A stretch of 64,000 nucleotides of DNA. It comes from UBA4615 sp964399635 (GTDB taxonomy: Bacteria > Pseudomonadota > Gammaproteobacteria > Burkholderiales > Burkholderiaceae_E). The position numbers were made by a program, and so were the translations under genes. The notes under the pieces are model-generated. The model had not been told where the DNA came from. It was given only the letters and a program-made list of their open reading frames with translations, and did not search any database. Of this stretch, positions 51,211-59,410 are shown in pieces. Numbering within the stretch: the stretch's first letter is position 1; each line of letters opens with the position of its first letter. The DNA lies in NCBI GenBank assembly GCA_964399635.1, contig CAYNRU010000050.1, positions 1 to 64,000 on the forward strand. The letters run 5' to 3'.

Positions 51211-51804
51211 TCAGGCGGCGCGCACGCCGACCAGCCCCAGCCGTGCGAGCGCGCCCTCCAGGGTCGGTACCAGCTCGAGCGCGGCGACGTCGCGGGCCTG
51301 GGCCAGCCCGTGCGCCTGGAAGGCCCGCAGCGTCTCGGCCAGCGAATCGAAGTAGCCGCGGTCGCTGACCGCGACGATCGGCTTGGCGTGCACGCCGAGC
51401 TGGCGCAGCGTGAGCACCTCGAACAGTTCGTCGAGCGTGCCCAGCCCGCCCGGCAGGGTCAGGAAGGCGTCGGACAGCTCGATCATCCGCTGCTTGCGGA
51501 CCTGCATGTCGGCGACGACCTCGAGGCGGGTGAGCCGCATGTGCCCGACCTCGCGCTCCATCAGCACGCTCGGGATCACGCCGATCACCTCGCCGCCCTG
51601 CTCGAGCGCGGCGTCGGCGAGCGCGCCCATCATGCCGACGCTGCCCCCGCCGTAGACCAGGGTCGCGCCGCAGGCGGCGAGCTGCGCGCCGGTGCGCCGC
51701 GCGAGCGCGAGGAAGCGGGGGTCGGCGCCGTCGCGGGCGCCGCAGAACACGCAGACGCTGGCGACCCGGGCGGGCCCGTCGGTCGGATCTCGGGGAGGGG
51801 TCAT
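51211..51804 (-). CDS. LOG family protein (cytokinin riboside 5'-monophosphate phosphoribohydrolase type)
   Basis: A 197-residue TIGR00730-type protein. Signature elements are VFCGARDGADP, VYGGGSVGMMGALADAAL and PGGLGTLDELFEVLTL, i.e. the PGGxGTxxE nucleotide-binding motif with catalytic Glu and Arg. Such proteins hydrolyse nucleoside monophosphates to base and ribose phosphate. It is 31 bp upstream of gpsA's end on the same strand order, perhaps the last gene of the block from gpsA. Confidence 0.93.
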   Translation of the reverse strand: MTPPRDPTDGPARVASVCVFCGARDGADPRFLALARRTGAQLAACGATLVYGGGSVGMMGALADAALEQGGEVIGVIPSVLMEREVGHMRLTRLEVVADMQVRKQRMIELSDAFLTLPGGLGTLDELFEVLTLRQLGVHAKPIVAVSDRGYFDSLAETLRAFQAHGLAQARDVAALELVPTLEGALARLGLVGVRAA

Positions 51805-51834
51805 GACGCTCGCTCGGAATGGGGAGCGGTGGGG

Positions 51835-52848
51835 TCAGGCGCCGCGCGGCTCGGCGACGTACTCGGCCTTGGGCTCACGGGCGAGCAGCGCGGCGACGGC
51901 GTCGCGCGGCGCGCGCCCCTCGAACAGCACGGCGGCGACCGCTGCGGTGATCGGCAGCTCGACGCCGAGCCGGGCCGCGCTCGCCATCACCGCGGTGCAG
52001 CAGGCGACGCCTTCGGCGACGTGGCCGAGCCCGGCGAGGATCGTCCCGAGCGACGCGCCGCGGGCGAGCTCCAGACCGACGCGCCGGTTGCGCGAGAGGT
52101 CGCCGGTGCAGGTCAGCACCAGGTCGCCCACGCCCGCCAGGCCCATGAAGGTCTCGGGCCGCGCGCCAAGCGCCGCGCCATAGCGGCCGATCTCGGCCAG
52201 GCCGCGGGTCAGCAGCGCCGCGCGCGCGTTCAGCCCCAGGCCGAGCCCGTCGGAGATGCCGGTAGCGATCGCCATCACGTTCTTGAGCGCGCCGGCCACC
52301 TCGACGCCGACCAGGTCGGCGCTGTGATAAATGCGTACCGCGCCGTGGTGGAAGGCATCGACCGCCGCCTGCGTGACCTCGGGTCGTGCCGCCGCCACGG
52401 TCAGCGCGACCGGCAGCCCGGCGGCCACCTCCTGCGCGAAGCTCGGACCCGACAGCGCGCCGCAGGCAGCCTGGGGCCAGGCCTGTGCCAGCACCTCGTG
52501 CGGCAGCAGCGCGCTGCCCGCCTCCAGGCCTTTGCACAGCCACAGCAGGGGCGGCGCCGGACGCGTGCCGAACACGGCCGCGAGCTGCGTTGCGACCGGC
52601 CGCAGGCCGGCCACCGAGGTGGCGATCACCAGCAGGTCGGCGTCCTGGGTGGCACGCGCGAGGTCGGCGGTGGCGTCGATCGGGGCGCCCAGCGGCACGC
52701 CCGGCAGGTAGCGGGCGTTCTCGCGCTGCTGCGTGATCGAGGCGGCCAGCGCCGGGTCGCGCACCCACAGGGTGACCGCGTGCCGCGCCGACGCGTGCCG
52801 CGCCAGGGCCGTACCCCAGGCGCCCGCGCCGAGCACGGCGATCTTCAT
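51835..52848 (-). CDS. gpsA: NAD(P)H-dependent glycerol-3-phosphate dehydrogenase
   Basis: A 337-residue enzyme reducing dihydroxyacetone phosphate for phospholipid synthesis. Rossmann loop: IAVLGAGAWGTALA. Then LWLCKGLE, SGPSFAQEVAAGLP, and the catalytic lysine in GALKNVMAIATGISDGL. MGLAGVGDLVLTCTG and SRNRRVG are also present. The C-terminus keeps ELPITAAVAAVLF. It is 52 bp downstream of the SH3 protein gene. Confidence 0.98.
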   Translation of the reverse strand: MKIAVLGAGAWGTALARHASARHAVTLWVRDPALAASITQQRENARYLPGVPLGAPIDATADLARATQDADLLVIATSVAGLRPVATQLAAVFGTRPAPPLLWLCKGLEAGSALLPHEVLAQAWPQAACGALSGPSFAQEVAAGLPVALTVAAARPEVTQAAVDAFHHGAVRIYHSADLVGVEVAGALKNVMAIATGISDGLGLGLNARAALLTRGLAEIGRYGAALGARPETFMGLAGVGDLVLTCTGDLSRNRRVGLELARGASLGTILAGLGHVAEGVACCTAVMASAARLGVELPITAAVAAVLFEGRAPRDAVAALLAREPKAEYVAEPRGA

Positions 52849-52900
52849 TCGGACCGCGCCGGTTCGGATGCGCCGCGCCCGCGGATGCCGCAGCCGGCCA

Positions 52901-53398
52901 TCACCAGCCCCAGACCTCGGTGTTGCGGACCCAGCCGGTGCCGCCTTCGCGATGGCGCACGCGCAGCCAGCCCGCGGCCGGCTCGCCGCCCTCGACCAGC
53001 TCCAGCAGCACGCCGCGATCGGCGCTGAGCACCGTCGGCGAGGTGTCCTGCGGCTGCTGGCGCACGGTGGCGAGCGACGCGGTGACGACGGCGCGGCGCT
53101 CCGTGAGGTCGGTGCGCTCGACCCAGATCACGTCGCCCGCCATGTCGCGGACCTTGACCCATTGGCCGAGCGTGGAGATCACCTCGAGCGGCATGCCGCG
53201 AGGCCCGGCAAACAGCTTGCGCGCCGCCCTGGACGGACCGTCGTAGAGCACCGCGGCGGTGGCCAGTGACCGGTACTCGGCCGACCGGGCGGGCGCCGCG
53301 GCGAAGAGGACCGCCAGGGCCAGCAGCAGGCCGCGCGCGACCCGCCCGGCGCGGGTCGGCCGGCCGGCCGCGGGCGAGATGCGCTGTAGCCGGTACAC
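52901..53398 (-). CDS. Exported SH3-domain protein
   Basis: A 165-residue protein with a signal peptide (LLLALAVLFAAAPARSA, cleaved near residue 40) and two bacterial SH3-like repeats (about residues 45-100 and 105-165). These repeats have LYDGPSRAARKLFAGPRG and GQWVKVRDMAGDVIWVERTDL, then LRVRHREGGTGWVRNTEVWGW. The GTG start at 53398 lies 10 bp after the secB stop. Such SH3 proteins often bind cell wall; a role in the periplasm is likely. Confidence 0.9.
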   Translation of the reverse strand: MYRLQRISPAAGRPTRAGRVARGLLLALAVLFAAAPARSAEYRSLATAAVLYDGPSRAARKLFAGPRGMPLEVISTLGQWVKVRDMAGDVIWVERTDLTERRAVVTASLATVRQQPQDTSPTVLSADRGVLLELVEGGEPAAGWLRVRHREGGTGWVRNTEVWGW

Positions 53399-53408
53399 GG
53401 CCCGACCC

Positions 53409-53891
53409 TCAGTTGGGGCGGCCGGGCACGATCAGGCTCGGGCCGGCGGGCCTGGCCGCCGCCTGCTCGGCCGCGATCTTCTGCTGGTACAGCGCCTCGA
53501 AGTTGATCTCGGCGAGATGGATCGGGGGAAAGCCCGCGCGCTGGATCACGTCGGCGACGTTGGCACGCAGGTAGGGGTAGGTCACGTTGGGGCAGACGAC
53601 GTTGATGACGATCGGCATCTGCTCGGCCGGGATGTTTCGGATGTCGAAGATGCCGGCCTGCTTGGCCTCGACCAGGAACACGATCTTGTCGCCGATCTTG
53701 GTGGTGACCGTGGAGGTGACCGTCACCTCGTGGACGGTGTCCGTCAGCGCCTCGTGGGCGGTATCCAGAGAGATCTCGACGGTCGGCTGCTGCTGCTCGA
53801 GGAAGATCCGCGGGGCGCCGGGGATCTCGAGCGACATGTCCTTCAGGTACATGCGCTGGATCTGGAAAATCGGTTGCTGCGCGTCGCTCAT
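53409..53891 (-). CDS. secB: Protein-export chaperone SecB
   Basis: A 160-residue tetrameric chaperone that keeps precursor proteins unfolded for SecA. It has the N-terminal FQIQRMYLKDMSLEIPGAP, the central VEAKQAGIFDIRNI and CPNVTYPYLRANVADVIQRAGFPPIHLAEINF segments, all strongly conserved. Its partner in the gene order, grxC, is 69 bp upstream. Confidence 0.98.
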   Translation of the reverse strand: MSDAQQPIFQIQRMYLKDMSLEIPGAPRIFLEQQQPTVEISLDTAHEALTDTVHEVTVTSTVTTKIGDKIVFLVEAKQAGIFDIRNIPAEQMPIVINVVCPNVTYPYLRANVADVIQRAGFPPIHLAEINFEALYQQKIAAEQAAARPAGPSLIVPGRPN

Positions 53892-53960
53892 GGAATCGGG
53901 TCCTTCGGGGTGCGGGGTGCGTTGAGGCGCCGCGGATGCGGCGCAAGGAGGGCTTGCGCG

Positions 53961-54221
53961 TCAGGCCTGCAGCAGCGGCATCAGGCCGCCCGCCCGGTCA
54001 AGCGCGGCCAGGTCGTCGAAGCCGCCGACGTGGGTGTCGCCGACGTAGATCTGCGGTACGGTGCGCCGGCCGCTGCGCTTCATCATCTCGTCGCGCTGCG
54101 ACGGTTCCTCGTCGATGCGGATCTTCTCGATCGCGGTGACGCCGCGCTGCTTGAGCAGCGACTCGGCCCGGACGCAGTACGGGCAGACGGCGGTGCAATA
54201 CATGACGACCTTGGCGCTCAT
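53961..54221 (-). CDS. grxC: Glutaredoxin 3
   Basis: An 86-residue dithiol glutaredoxin with active site CPYC (Cys13 and Cys16) and the glutathione-binding RTVPQIYVGDTHVGGFDDL. It lies between the rhodanese and secB, the usual order in Burkholderiales. Confidence 0.98.
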   Translation of the reverse strand: MSAKVVMYCTAVCPYCVRAESLLKQRGVTAIEKIRIDEEPSQRDEMMKRSGRRTVPQIYVGDTHVGGFDDLAALDRAGGLMPLLQA

Positions 54222-54240
54222 CGGGTCATTGTCCTTCGGA

Positions 54241-54645
54241 TCAGGATTTCTTGACGACCGGCAGGCCTGCCTGCTGCCAGCCGGACAGTCCGCCGTCCAG
54301 GCAGAACACGTCGGCGCGACCGCTCTTGCGCAGCACCGAGGCGGCCCGGGCCGAACGCGAGCCGCTCGCGCAGACCACGACCACCGGCTTGCCGGCCGGC
54401 AACTCCGAGAGGCGCTTGTCGATCTCGCCGGAGGGGATGTTGCGGCTGTTGGCGACGTGGCCGGCCGCGAATTCGGCGGTTTCGCGCACGTCGATCACCG
54501 TCGCGCCGTCGTTGATCAGGCGGGTCGCCTGGAAGGTGTTGACGGTCGCGCCGGCCAGCTGCCGGTTGACCAGCGGCCACAGCAGCATCGCACCGGAAAC
54601 GAATGCGACGACGATCAAGAATATGTTGTCGAGAAGGAACTTCAC
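54241..54645 (-). CDS. Membrane-anchored rhodanese-like sulfurtransferase
   Basis: A 134-residue protein with an N-terminal helix (residues 4-26, NIFLIVVAFVSGAMLLWPLV) and a rhodanese domain. The active-site loop is VCASGSRSARAA with Cys92. DVRETAEFAAGHVANSRNIP is the typical strand and loop. The start is GTG at 54645, preceded by GGCGGTGAC. It is the first gene of the leftward block towards gpsA and diverges from gpmA. A TATAAT on the minus strand at 54672-54677 may be its -10. Confidence 0.93.
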   Translation of the reverse strand: MKFLLDNIFLIVVAFVSGAMLLWPLVNRQLAGATVNTFQATRLINDGATVIDVRETAEFAAGHVANSRNIPSGEIDKRLSELPAGKPVVVVCASGSRSARAASVLRKSGRADVFCLDGGLSGWQQAGLPVVKKS

Positions 54646-54706
54646 GTCACCGCCTGGGGAATGGACCCAAAATTATAGAATAGACCGCGACAACCCCATA
54701 CCGACC

Positions 54707-55459
54707 ATGCCCTACACCCTCGTGCTGATGCGCCACGGCGAGAGCCAGTGGAACCTGGAAAACCGCTTCACCGGCTGGACGGACGTCGATCTGACCCCGC
54801 ACGGGCTGGCCGAGGCCCGCAGCGCCGGCCGCCTCCTGAAGGCCGAGGGCTTCGAGTTCGACCTCTGTTATACGTCTGTGCTGCGCCGCGCGATCCGCAC
54901 GCTCTGGACCGTGCTCGACGAGATGGACCTGATGTGGCTGCCCGTCATCCACTCGTGGCGGCTCAACGAGCGCCACTATGGCGCGCTTCAGGGTCTGAAC
55001 AAGACCGAGACGGCCGCGCGGTACGGCGAGGAGCAGGTGCTGGTGTGGCGCCGCGCCTACGCCATCGCCCCTGAACCGCTGCCCGAGGGGGACCCGCGGC
55101 AGGCCCTGGGCGACCCGCGCTATGCCCGCCTGCGCCCCGAGGACCTGCCCCGGACCGAGTGCCTGCGCGACACCGTCGCGCGGGTGGTGCCCTTCTGGAA
55201 CGAGTCGATCGCCCCGGCGATCCGGCTGGGCCGCCGGGTCGTGGTCGCGGCGCACGGCAACTCGCTGCGCGCCCTCATCAAGCACCTCGACGGCGTGTCG
55301 GACGACGACATCGTCCACATGAACGTCCCGACCGCCCGCCCGCTGGTGTATGAGCTCGACGACGCGCTGCGCCCGATCCGCAGCTACTACCTCGGCGACC
55401 AGGCCGAGATCCAGGCGGCGATGGCCGCGGTCGCCGCGCAGGGTCGCAAGCAGCCTTGA
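54707..55459 (+). CDS. gpmA: 2,3-bisphosphoglycerate-dependent phosphoglycerate mutase
   Basis: A 250-residue glycolytic enzyme. Phosphohistidine loop: LMRHGESQWNLENRFTGWTD (His10). The remaining family blocks SWRLNERHYGALQGLNKTETA and VAAHGNSLRALIKHLDG (second His) are intact. ATG 54707 gives normal length. A short AT-rich patch (54671-54682) directly upstream holds overlapping -10-like hexamers for both directions. Confidence 0.98.
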   Translation: MPYTLVLMRHGESQWNLENRFTGWTDVDLTPHGLAEARSAGRLLKAEGFEFDLCYTSVLRRAIRTLWTVLDEMDLMWLPVIHSWRLNERHYGALQGLNKTETAARYGEEQVLVWRRAYAIAPEPLPEGDPRQALGDPRYARLRPEDLPRTECLRDTVARVVPFWNESIAPAIRLGRRVVVAAHGNSLRALIKHLDGVSDDDIVHMNVPTARPLVYELDDALRPIRSYYLGDQAEIQAAMAAVAAQGRKQP

Positions 55460-55582
55460 AGCGGCCCGCCGGCTGGGGCTGAGGCCGGGCCGGCCGACCC
55501 CGGCGCGGCACCGCCGATCGGCGCAGCCGCGCTTTCTCCCGCCCGGCGCCGGGGCCGCCCTTTCGTCCCGCGGATCCGCGCG

Positions 55583-55647
55583 TATACTCGTTTGTCAAGG
55601 GTGGCAACCCGGTCTGGCGCCCCTACCCGGGCCAGCGGCACTGCCAC
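55583..55647 (+). promoter_or_regulatory. ctpA promoter -10 and structured leader
   Basis: TATACT at 55583-55588 is a good -10, 71 bp before the ctpA ATG, with only a weak TTTCGT at 16 bp as -35. The transcribed leader contains an outer inverted repeat GTGGCA (55601-55606)/TGCCAC (55642-55647). Inside it are two competing pairings, CCCGG/CCGGG and CTGGC/GCCAG, which share a base and cannot both form. The structure lies just before the coding region and could control translation. Confidence 0.4.
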
Positions 55648-55659
55648 AAAGACACCTCG

Positions 55660-57093
55660 ATGAAGACCAAGCTCAAGCCCCTCGCCCTCGTCACCGCCGG
55701 TGCGGTCGCAGGGGTCCTGATCAGCCTCGGCGTCACCGCCGTCGCGCAGCGCGACGCGCGCTCGTCCCTCCCTCTGGAGGACCTGCGTCAGTTCAGTGAC
55801 GTCTTCGGCGCGATCAAGGCGTTCTACGTCGAGCCGGTCGAGGACAAGAAGCTGATCCAGGAGGCGATCAGCGGGATGGTGACGGGCCTCGACCCGCACT
55901 CCGCCTTCCTCGACGCCGAGGCATTCAAGGAACTGCAGGTCGGCACCCAGGGCGAGTTCGGCGGGCTGGGCATCGAGGTCGGCACCGAGGACGGCTTCGT
56001 CAAGGTGGTCTCCCCCATCGAGGACACACCCGCATTCCGCGCCGGCGTGAAGTCCGGCGACCTGATCATCAAGATCGACGAGAAGCCCACCAAGGGCATG
56101 CCGCTCAACGACGCGGTCAAGCTCATGCGCGGCAAGCCCAAGAGCGTGGTCACGCTGACGCTGTCGCGCAAAGGCGAGACGCGCCCCATCGTGGTGCAGC
56201 TCGTGCGCGACGTGATCCGGGTTCAGTCGGTCCGCTCCAAGGTGATCGAGCCGGGTTACGCCTACGTCCGCCTCACCCAGTTCCAGGAGATGACGGTCGA
56301 CAACATGGTCCGTCACCTCGGCAACCTCGACAAGAACGGCCCGCCCAAGGGCCTGGTGCTTGACCTTCGCAACGATCCGGGCGGCCTGCTGCACGGCGCG
56401 GTCGGCGTGTCGGCGGCCTTCCTGCCGGCTCGCACGCTGGTGGTGTCCACCGACGGCCGGGCCGAGGACGCCAAGCGCAAGTACATCGCGAGCCCCGAGG
56501 ATTACATGCGCGGCAATCGCGAGGACCTGCTGGCCAAACTGCCGGCCTGGGTCAAGACCGTCCCGATGGTGGTTCTGGTCAACGCGGGCTCCGCCTCGGC
56601 CTCCGAGATCGTCGCCGGCGCGCTGCAGGACCACAAGCGCGCGGTCGTGATGGGCACGCAGACCTTCGGCAAGGGCTCGGTCCAGTCGATCCTGCCCTTG
56701 ACCAACAACACCGCGATCAAGCTCACCACCGCGCGCTACTACACGCCGGCCGGACGCTCCATCCAGGCCAAGGGCATCACGCCCGACTTCCTGGTCGAGG
56801 AGACCGTCGACGGCGACATCTCGCAGTTCCGCGTCCGCGAGGCGGATCTGACACGGCGCCTGTCCAACGACAAGGACAAGGAAGACAAGCCGAGCGTGCC
56901 CAAGCCCACGACCGACGCCTCGAACGACAAGAACAGGGACCGCAAGCCGGTCGAGTTCGGGTCGGCCGAGGACTACCAGCTGCAGCAGGCGATCAACCAC
57001 CTGAAGGGCCAGCCTGTGCAGGTGGCCAAGAAGGAATCGGTCGCGGCGGTCACGCCTGACGCCAAGGACCCGGCCAACGCAGCGGCCAAGTAA
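55660..57093 (+). CDS. ctpA: C-terminal processing peptidase, S41 family
   Basis: A 477-residue periplasmic serine protease. An N-terminal helix (about residues 8-29) precedes the pro-domain, a PDZ domain (about 98-185, GGLGIEVG to PLNDAVKLMRGKP) and the S41 core. The Ser/Lys dyad is Ser313 in NAGSASASEIVAGALQD and Lys338 in FGKGSVQ. LDLRNDPGGLL precedes it. The C-terminal tail is Lys/Asp-rich and disordered. The gene order gpmA-ctpA-moeB is common in Burkholderiales. Confidence 0.97.
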   Translation: MKTKLKPLALVTAGAVAGVLISLGVTAVAQRDARSSLPLEDLRQFSDVFGAIKAFYVEPVEDKKLIQEAISGMVTGLDPHSAFLDAEAFKELQVGTQGEFGGLGIEVGTEDGFVKVVSPIEDTPAFRAGVKSGDLIIKIDEKPTKGMPLNDAVKLMRGKPKSVVTLTLSRKGETRPIVVQLVRDVIRVQSVRSKVIEPGYAYVRLTQFQEMTVDNMVRHLGNLDKNGPPKGLVLDLRNDPGGLLHGAVGVSAAFLPARTLVVSTDGRAEDAKRKYIASPEDYMRGNREDLLAKLPAWVKTVPMVVLVNAGSASASEIVAGALQDHKRAVVMGTQTFGKGSVQSILPLTNNTAIKLTTARYYTPAGRSIQAKGITPDFLVEETVDGDISQFRVREADLTRRLSNDKDKEDKPSVPKPTTDASNDKNRDRKPVEFGSAEDYQLQQAINHLKGQPVQVAKKESVAAVTPDAKDPANAAAK

Positions 57094-57188
57094 GGCGCCG
57101 CGACGGGGCCCGGTGGCCCACCGGCGGCGGGCCGGTTCGCCGCCGCCCGGCGGCGGCCGCGGCGTGCGCCCAGGCACCGCGCATCCCG

Positions 57189-57217
57189 CGCGCCGGCCTC
57201 GCGGGCCGGCCGGCGCG
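57189..57217 (+). terminator. Hairpin between ctpA and moeB
   Basis: A 10-bp perfect stem, CGCGCCGGCC and GGCCGGCGCG with a nine-base loop, lies in the 153-bp gap after ctpA. No T-run follows. The gap is exceptionally GC-rich and could form several alternative stems. Confidence 0.3.
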
Positions 57218-57246
57218 TACCCCGTCGCACCGCCGCAAGACCACCC

Positions 57247-58011
57247 ATGAACGACCAGCAACTGCTCCGCTACAGCCGGCACATCCTGCTCGACGAGATG
57301 GGTATCGAGGCGCAGGAGCGGCTGCTCGCCGCGACGGCGCTGGTGGTGGGCGCCGGCGGCCTGGGCTCGCCGGCCGCGCTGTACCTGGCGGCCGCGGGTG
57401 TCGGGCGCATCCTGCTGGCCGACGGCGACACCGTCGACCTGACCAACCTGCAGCGCCAGATCCTGCACCGCAGCGACCGCATCGGCAGCGCCAAGGCCGA
57501 ATCCGGGCGCCGGTCGCTGCTCGAGATCAACCCCGGCATCGAGGTGGTGGCCCTGACGCAGCGGCTCGAGGACCGGGCGCTGCGCGACGCGGTCGCGCAG
57601 TCGACGGTCGTGCTCGACTGCTGCGACAACTTCGCGACGCGCCACGCGGTGAACCGGGCCTGCTTCGAGGCCGGCGTGCCGCTGGTGTCGGGCGCCGCGA
57701 TCCGGTTCGACGGCCAGCTCGCGGTGTTCGACCCGCGCAGCGCCGATTCGCCCTGCTATCACTGCCTGTTTCCCGAGGGCCAGGACGTGGAGGAGGTGCG
57801 CTGCGCCACCATGGGCGTGTTCGCGCCGCTGACCGGGATCATCGGGACGATGCAGGCGGCCGAGGCGCTCAAGATCGCCGGCGGCTTCGGCACGCCGATG
57901 ACCGGGAAGCTGCTGCTGCTCGATGCCCGGACGATGGGGATCAACGAGATCCGGGTGCCGCGCGATCCGGGCTGCCCGGTCTGCGGCCCGCTGCGGGGCC
58001 GGCTCGCCTGA
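57247..58011 (+). CDS. moeB: MoeB/ThiF-type adenylyltransferase
   Basis: A 254-residue E1-like enzyme that adenylates the C-terminus of a ubiquitin-like sulfur carrier (MoaD or ThiS). ATP loop: VVGAGGLGSPAALYLAAAGVG. NLQRQILH, DCCDNFATRHAVN and RCATMGVFAPLTG are family motifs. Zinc cysteines are CYHC and CPVC. The carrier protein is not in this window, so MoeB versus ThiF is not decided; gene order favours MoeB. Confidence 0.93.
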   Translation: MNDQQLLRYSRHILLDEMGIEAQERLLAATALVVGAGGLGSPAALYLAAAGVGRILLADGDTVDLTNLQRQILHRSDRIGSAKAESGRRSLLEINPGIEVVALTQRLEDRALRDAVAQSTVVLDCCDNFATRHAVNRACFEAGVPLVSGAAIRFDGQLAVFDPRSADSPCYHCLFPEGQDVEEVRCATMGVFAPLTGIIGTMQAAEALKIAGGFGTPMTGKLLLLDARTMGINEIRVPRDPGCPVCGPLRGRLA

Positions 58012-58026
58012 CCGGGTCCGGCAGGA

Positions 58027-58686
58027 TCAGGTGATCAGGAGCAGCACCTGCTGCTCGAGCTTGTCGGCCGGCGCGCGCTTGAAACCGGTCTTGGCGTAGC
58101 GCACCCAGCGCCCCAGCACGAACGAGATCACCAGGTTGGCACGCGCGGCAGCGTCGTTCTCGGGCGGCAGGCGGCCCTGCTCGACCGCGTTGCGAAAGCA
58201 CTGCTTGACCGAGGCCTCGATCCGGTCGGTCAGCTGGTTGATCCGGCCCTGCAGCCGCGCGTCCTCGGTGACCAATGCGTCGCCGATCAGCACCCGCGTC
58301 ATCCCCGGATTGCGCTCCGCGAAGCTCAGCAGCATCAGCAGGATCGCGCGCAGCTGCTTGAGCGGGTCGGTCTCCTGGGCGACGATCTGGTTGATCAGCC
58401 CGAACAGGCTCTGCTCGATGAACTGGATCAGCCCCTCGAACATCTGCGCCTTGCTGGCGAAGTGGCGGTAGAGCGCCGCCTCCGATACCTCGAGCCGACC
58501 GGCGAGCGCGGCGGTCGTCACCCGCTCGCCGCCCGGCTCCTGCAGCATCGTGGCCAGGGTCTGCAGGATCTGCAGGCGCCGCTCGCCGGGCTTGGGCCGG
58601 ACCCGTCCGACCTGCCTGGACGCGGTCGACCCGTCCCCGTCCGACGGACCGTTCGGTGCGGACTGCGGATCAGTCTCAGTGTCCAT
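58027..58686 (-). CDS. slmA: Nucleoid occlusion factor SlmA (TetR family)
   Basis: A 219-residue TetR-like protein. A disordered N-terminus (1-30) precedes RRLQILQTLATMLQEPG and the helix-turn-helix TTAALAGRLEVSEAALYRHF, followed by KAQMFEGLIQFIEQSLF, the SlmA type. SlmA binds DNA and blocks FtsZ assembly over the nucleoid. It starts at ATG 58686, 11 bp inside the end of the HAD gene. Family assignment to SlmA rather than another TetR rests on the LYRHFASKAQMFEGLI region and the argB neighbourhood. Confidence 0.9.
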   Translation of the reverse strand: MDTETDPQSAPNGPSDGDGSTASRQVGRVRPKPGERRLQILQTLATMLQEPGGERVTTAALAGRLEVSEAALYRHFASKAQMFEGLIQFIEQSLFGLINQIVAQETDPLKQLRAILLMLLSFAERNPGMTRVLIGDALVTEDARLQGRINQLTDRIEASVKQCFRNAVEQGRLPPENDAAARANLVISFVLGRWVRYAKTGFKRAPADKLEQQVLLLIT

Positions 58687-59410
58687 GCGCGAGGCCTGCA
58701 AGCGGAGTGCGCGCTAACTGTACAACCGATCTGACCTGGACGTCTATGCCGCGCTGGCCCCGCCGGGTCCGCTGCCAGGGTGGCTCGGACCGGCAGGCGA
58801 TGCCGCTGACCCACACCGTCCTGACCCCGCAGTGGCGCGCGGCGCGCAGGTTCTCGACCGAGTCCTCGACCAGCACGCAGCGCGAAGCGGGCAGCCGGAT
58901 CCGGGCCAGCAGCTTGCGCAGCATCGGGCGGGACGGCTTGGGGTGCATCCGCCCGGCGAAGCGCATCTGCTCGATCGTGATCAGCCCGTCGAGCAGCGGC
59001 GCGATGCCGAGCGCCGCGATGACGCCGCCGGCATAGGCGGCGGGCGCGTTGGTGACGACGATCTTGCGCCCGGGCAGCCGGCGCAGCAGGTGCATCAGCC
59101 GCGGGTCGCGGCGCACCAGGCGGTGCAGGTCGGGGAAGGGATGGGTCTCGCGCAGGAAGACATGCGGGTCGACACCGTGGTGATGGATCATCCCGAGCAT
59201 CGTCGCGCCGTAGCGGCGCCAGTACTGGACGCGCAGCGCGCTCGCCTGCGCCTCGCCCAGGTCGAGCGTGCGCATCACGAACTCGGTCATGGCCCGGTTG
59301 ATCCGGGGCATGATCGCGGGCAGCGCGTCGTGCAGCGTGTTGTCGAGGTCGAGCAGCCAGACCGGCCGCCGGCGGGGCGGCGCGGGCGGCGCCTTGCCGC
59401 GGTGCCTCAA
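58676..59410 (-). CDS. HAD-superfamily hydrolase, pyrimidine 5'-nucleotidase type
   Basis: A 244-residue HAD phosphatase. Motif I is WLLDLDNTLHDA with the nucleophile Asp; IVVTNAP holds motif II; KPSRPMLRKLL and CVLVEDSVENLRAA hold motifs III and IV. The start is a TTG at 59410 overlapping the argB stop (TTGA); no better start exists before motif I. The C-terminal 30 residues extend beyond the fold. In Burkholderiales this gene normally stands between argB and slmA. Confidence 0.9.
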   Translation of the reverse strand: MRHRGKAPPAPPRRRPVWLLDLDNTLHDALPAIMPRINRAMTEFVMRTLDLGEAQASALRVQYWRRYGATMLGMIHHHGVDPHVFLRETHPFPDLHRLVRRDPRLMHLLRRLPGRKIVVTNAPAAYAGGVIAALGIAPLLDGLITIEQMRFAGRMHPKPSRPMLRKLLARIRLPASRCVLVEDSVENLRAARHCGVRTVWVSGIACRSEPPWQRTRRGQRGIDVQVRSVVQLARTPLAGLAHGH

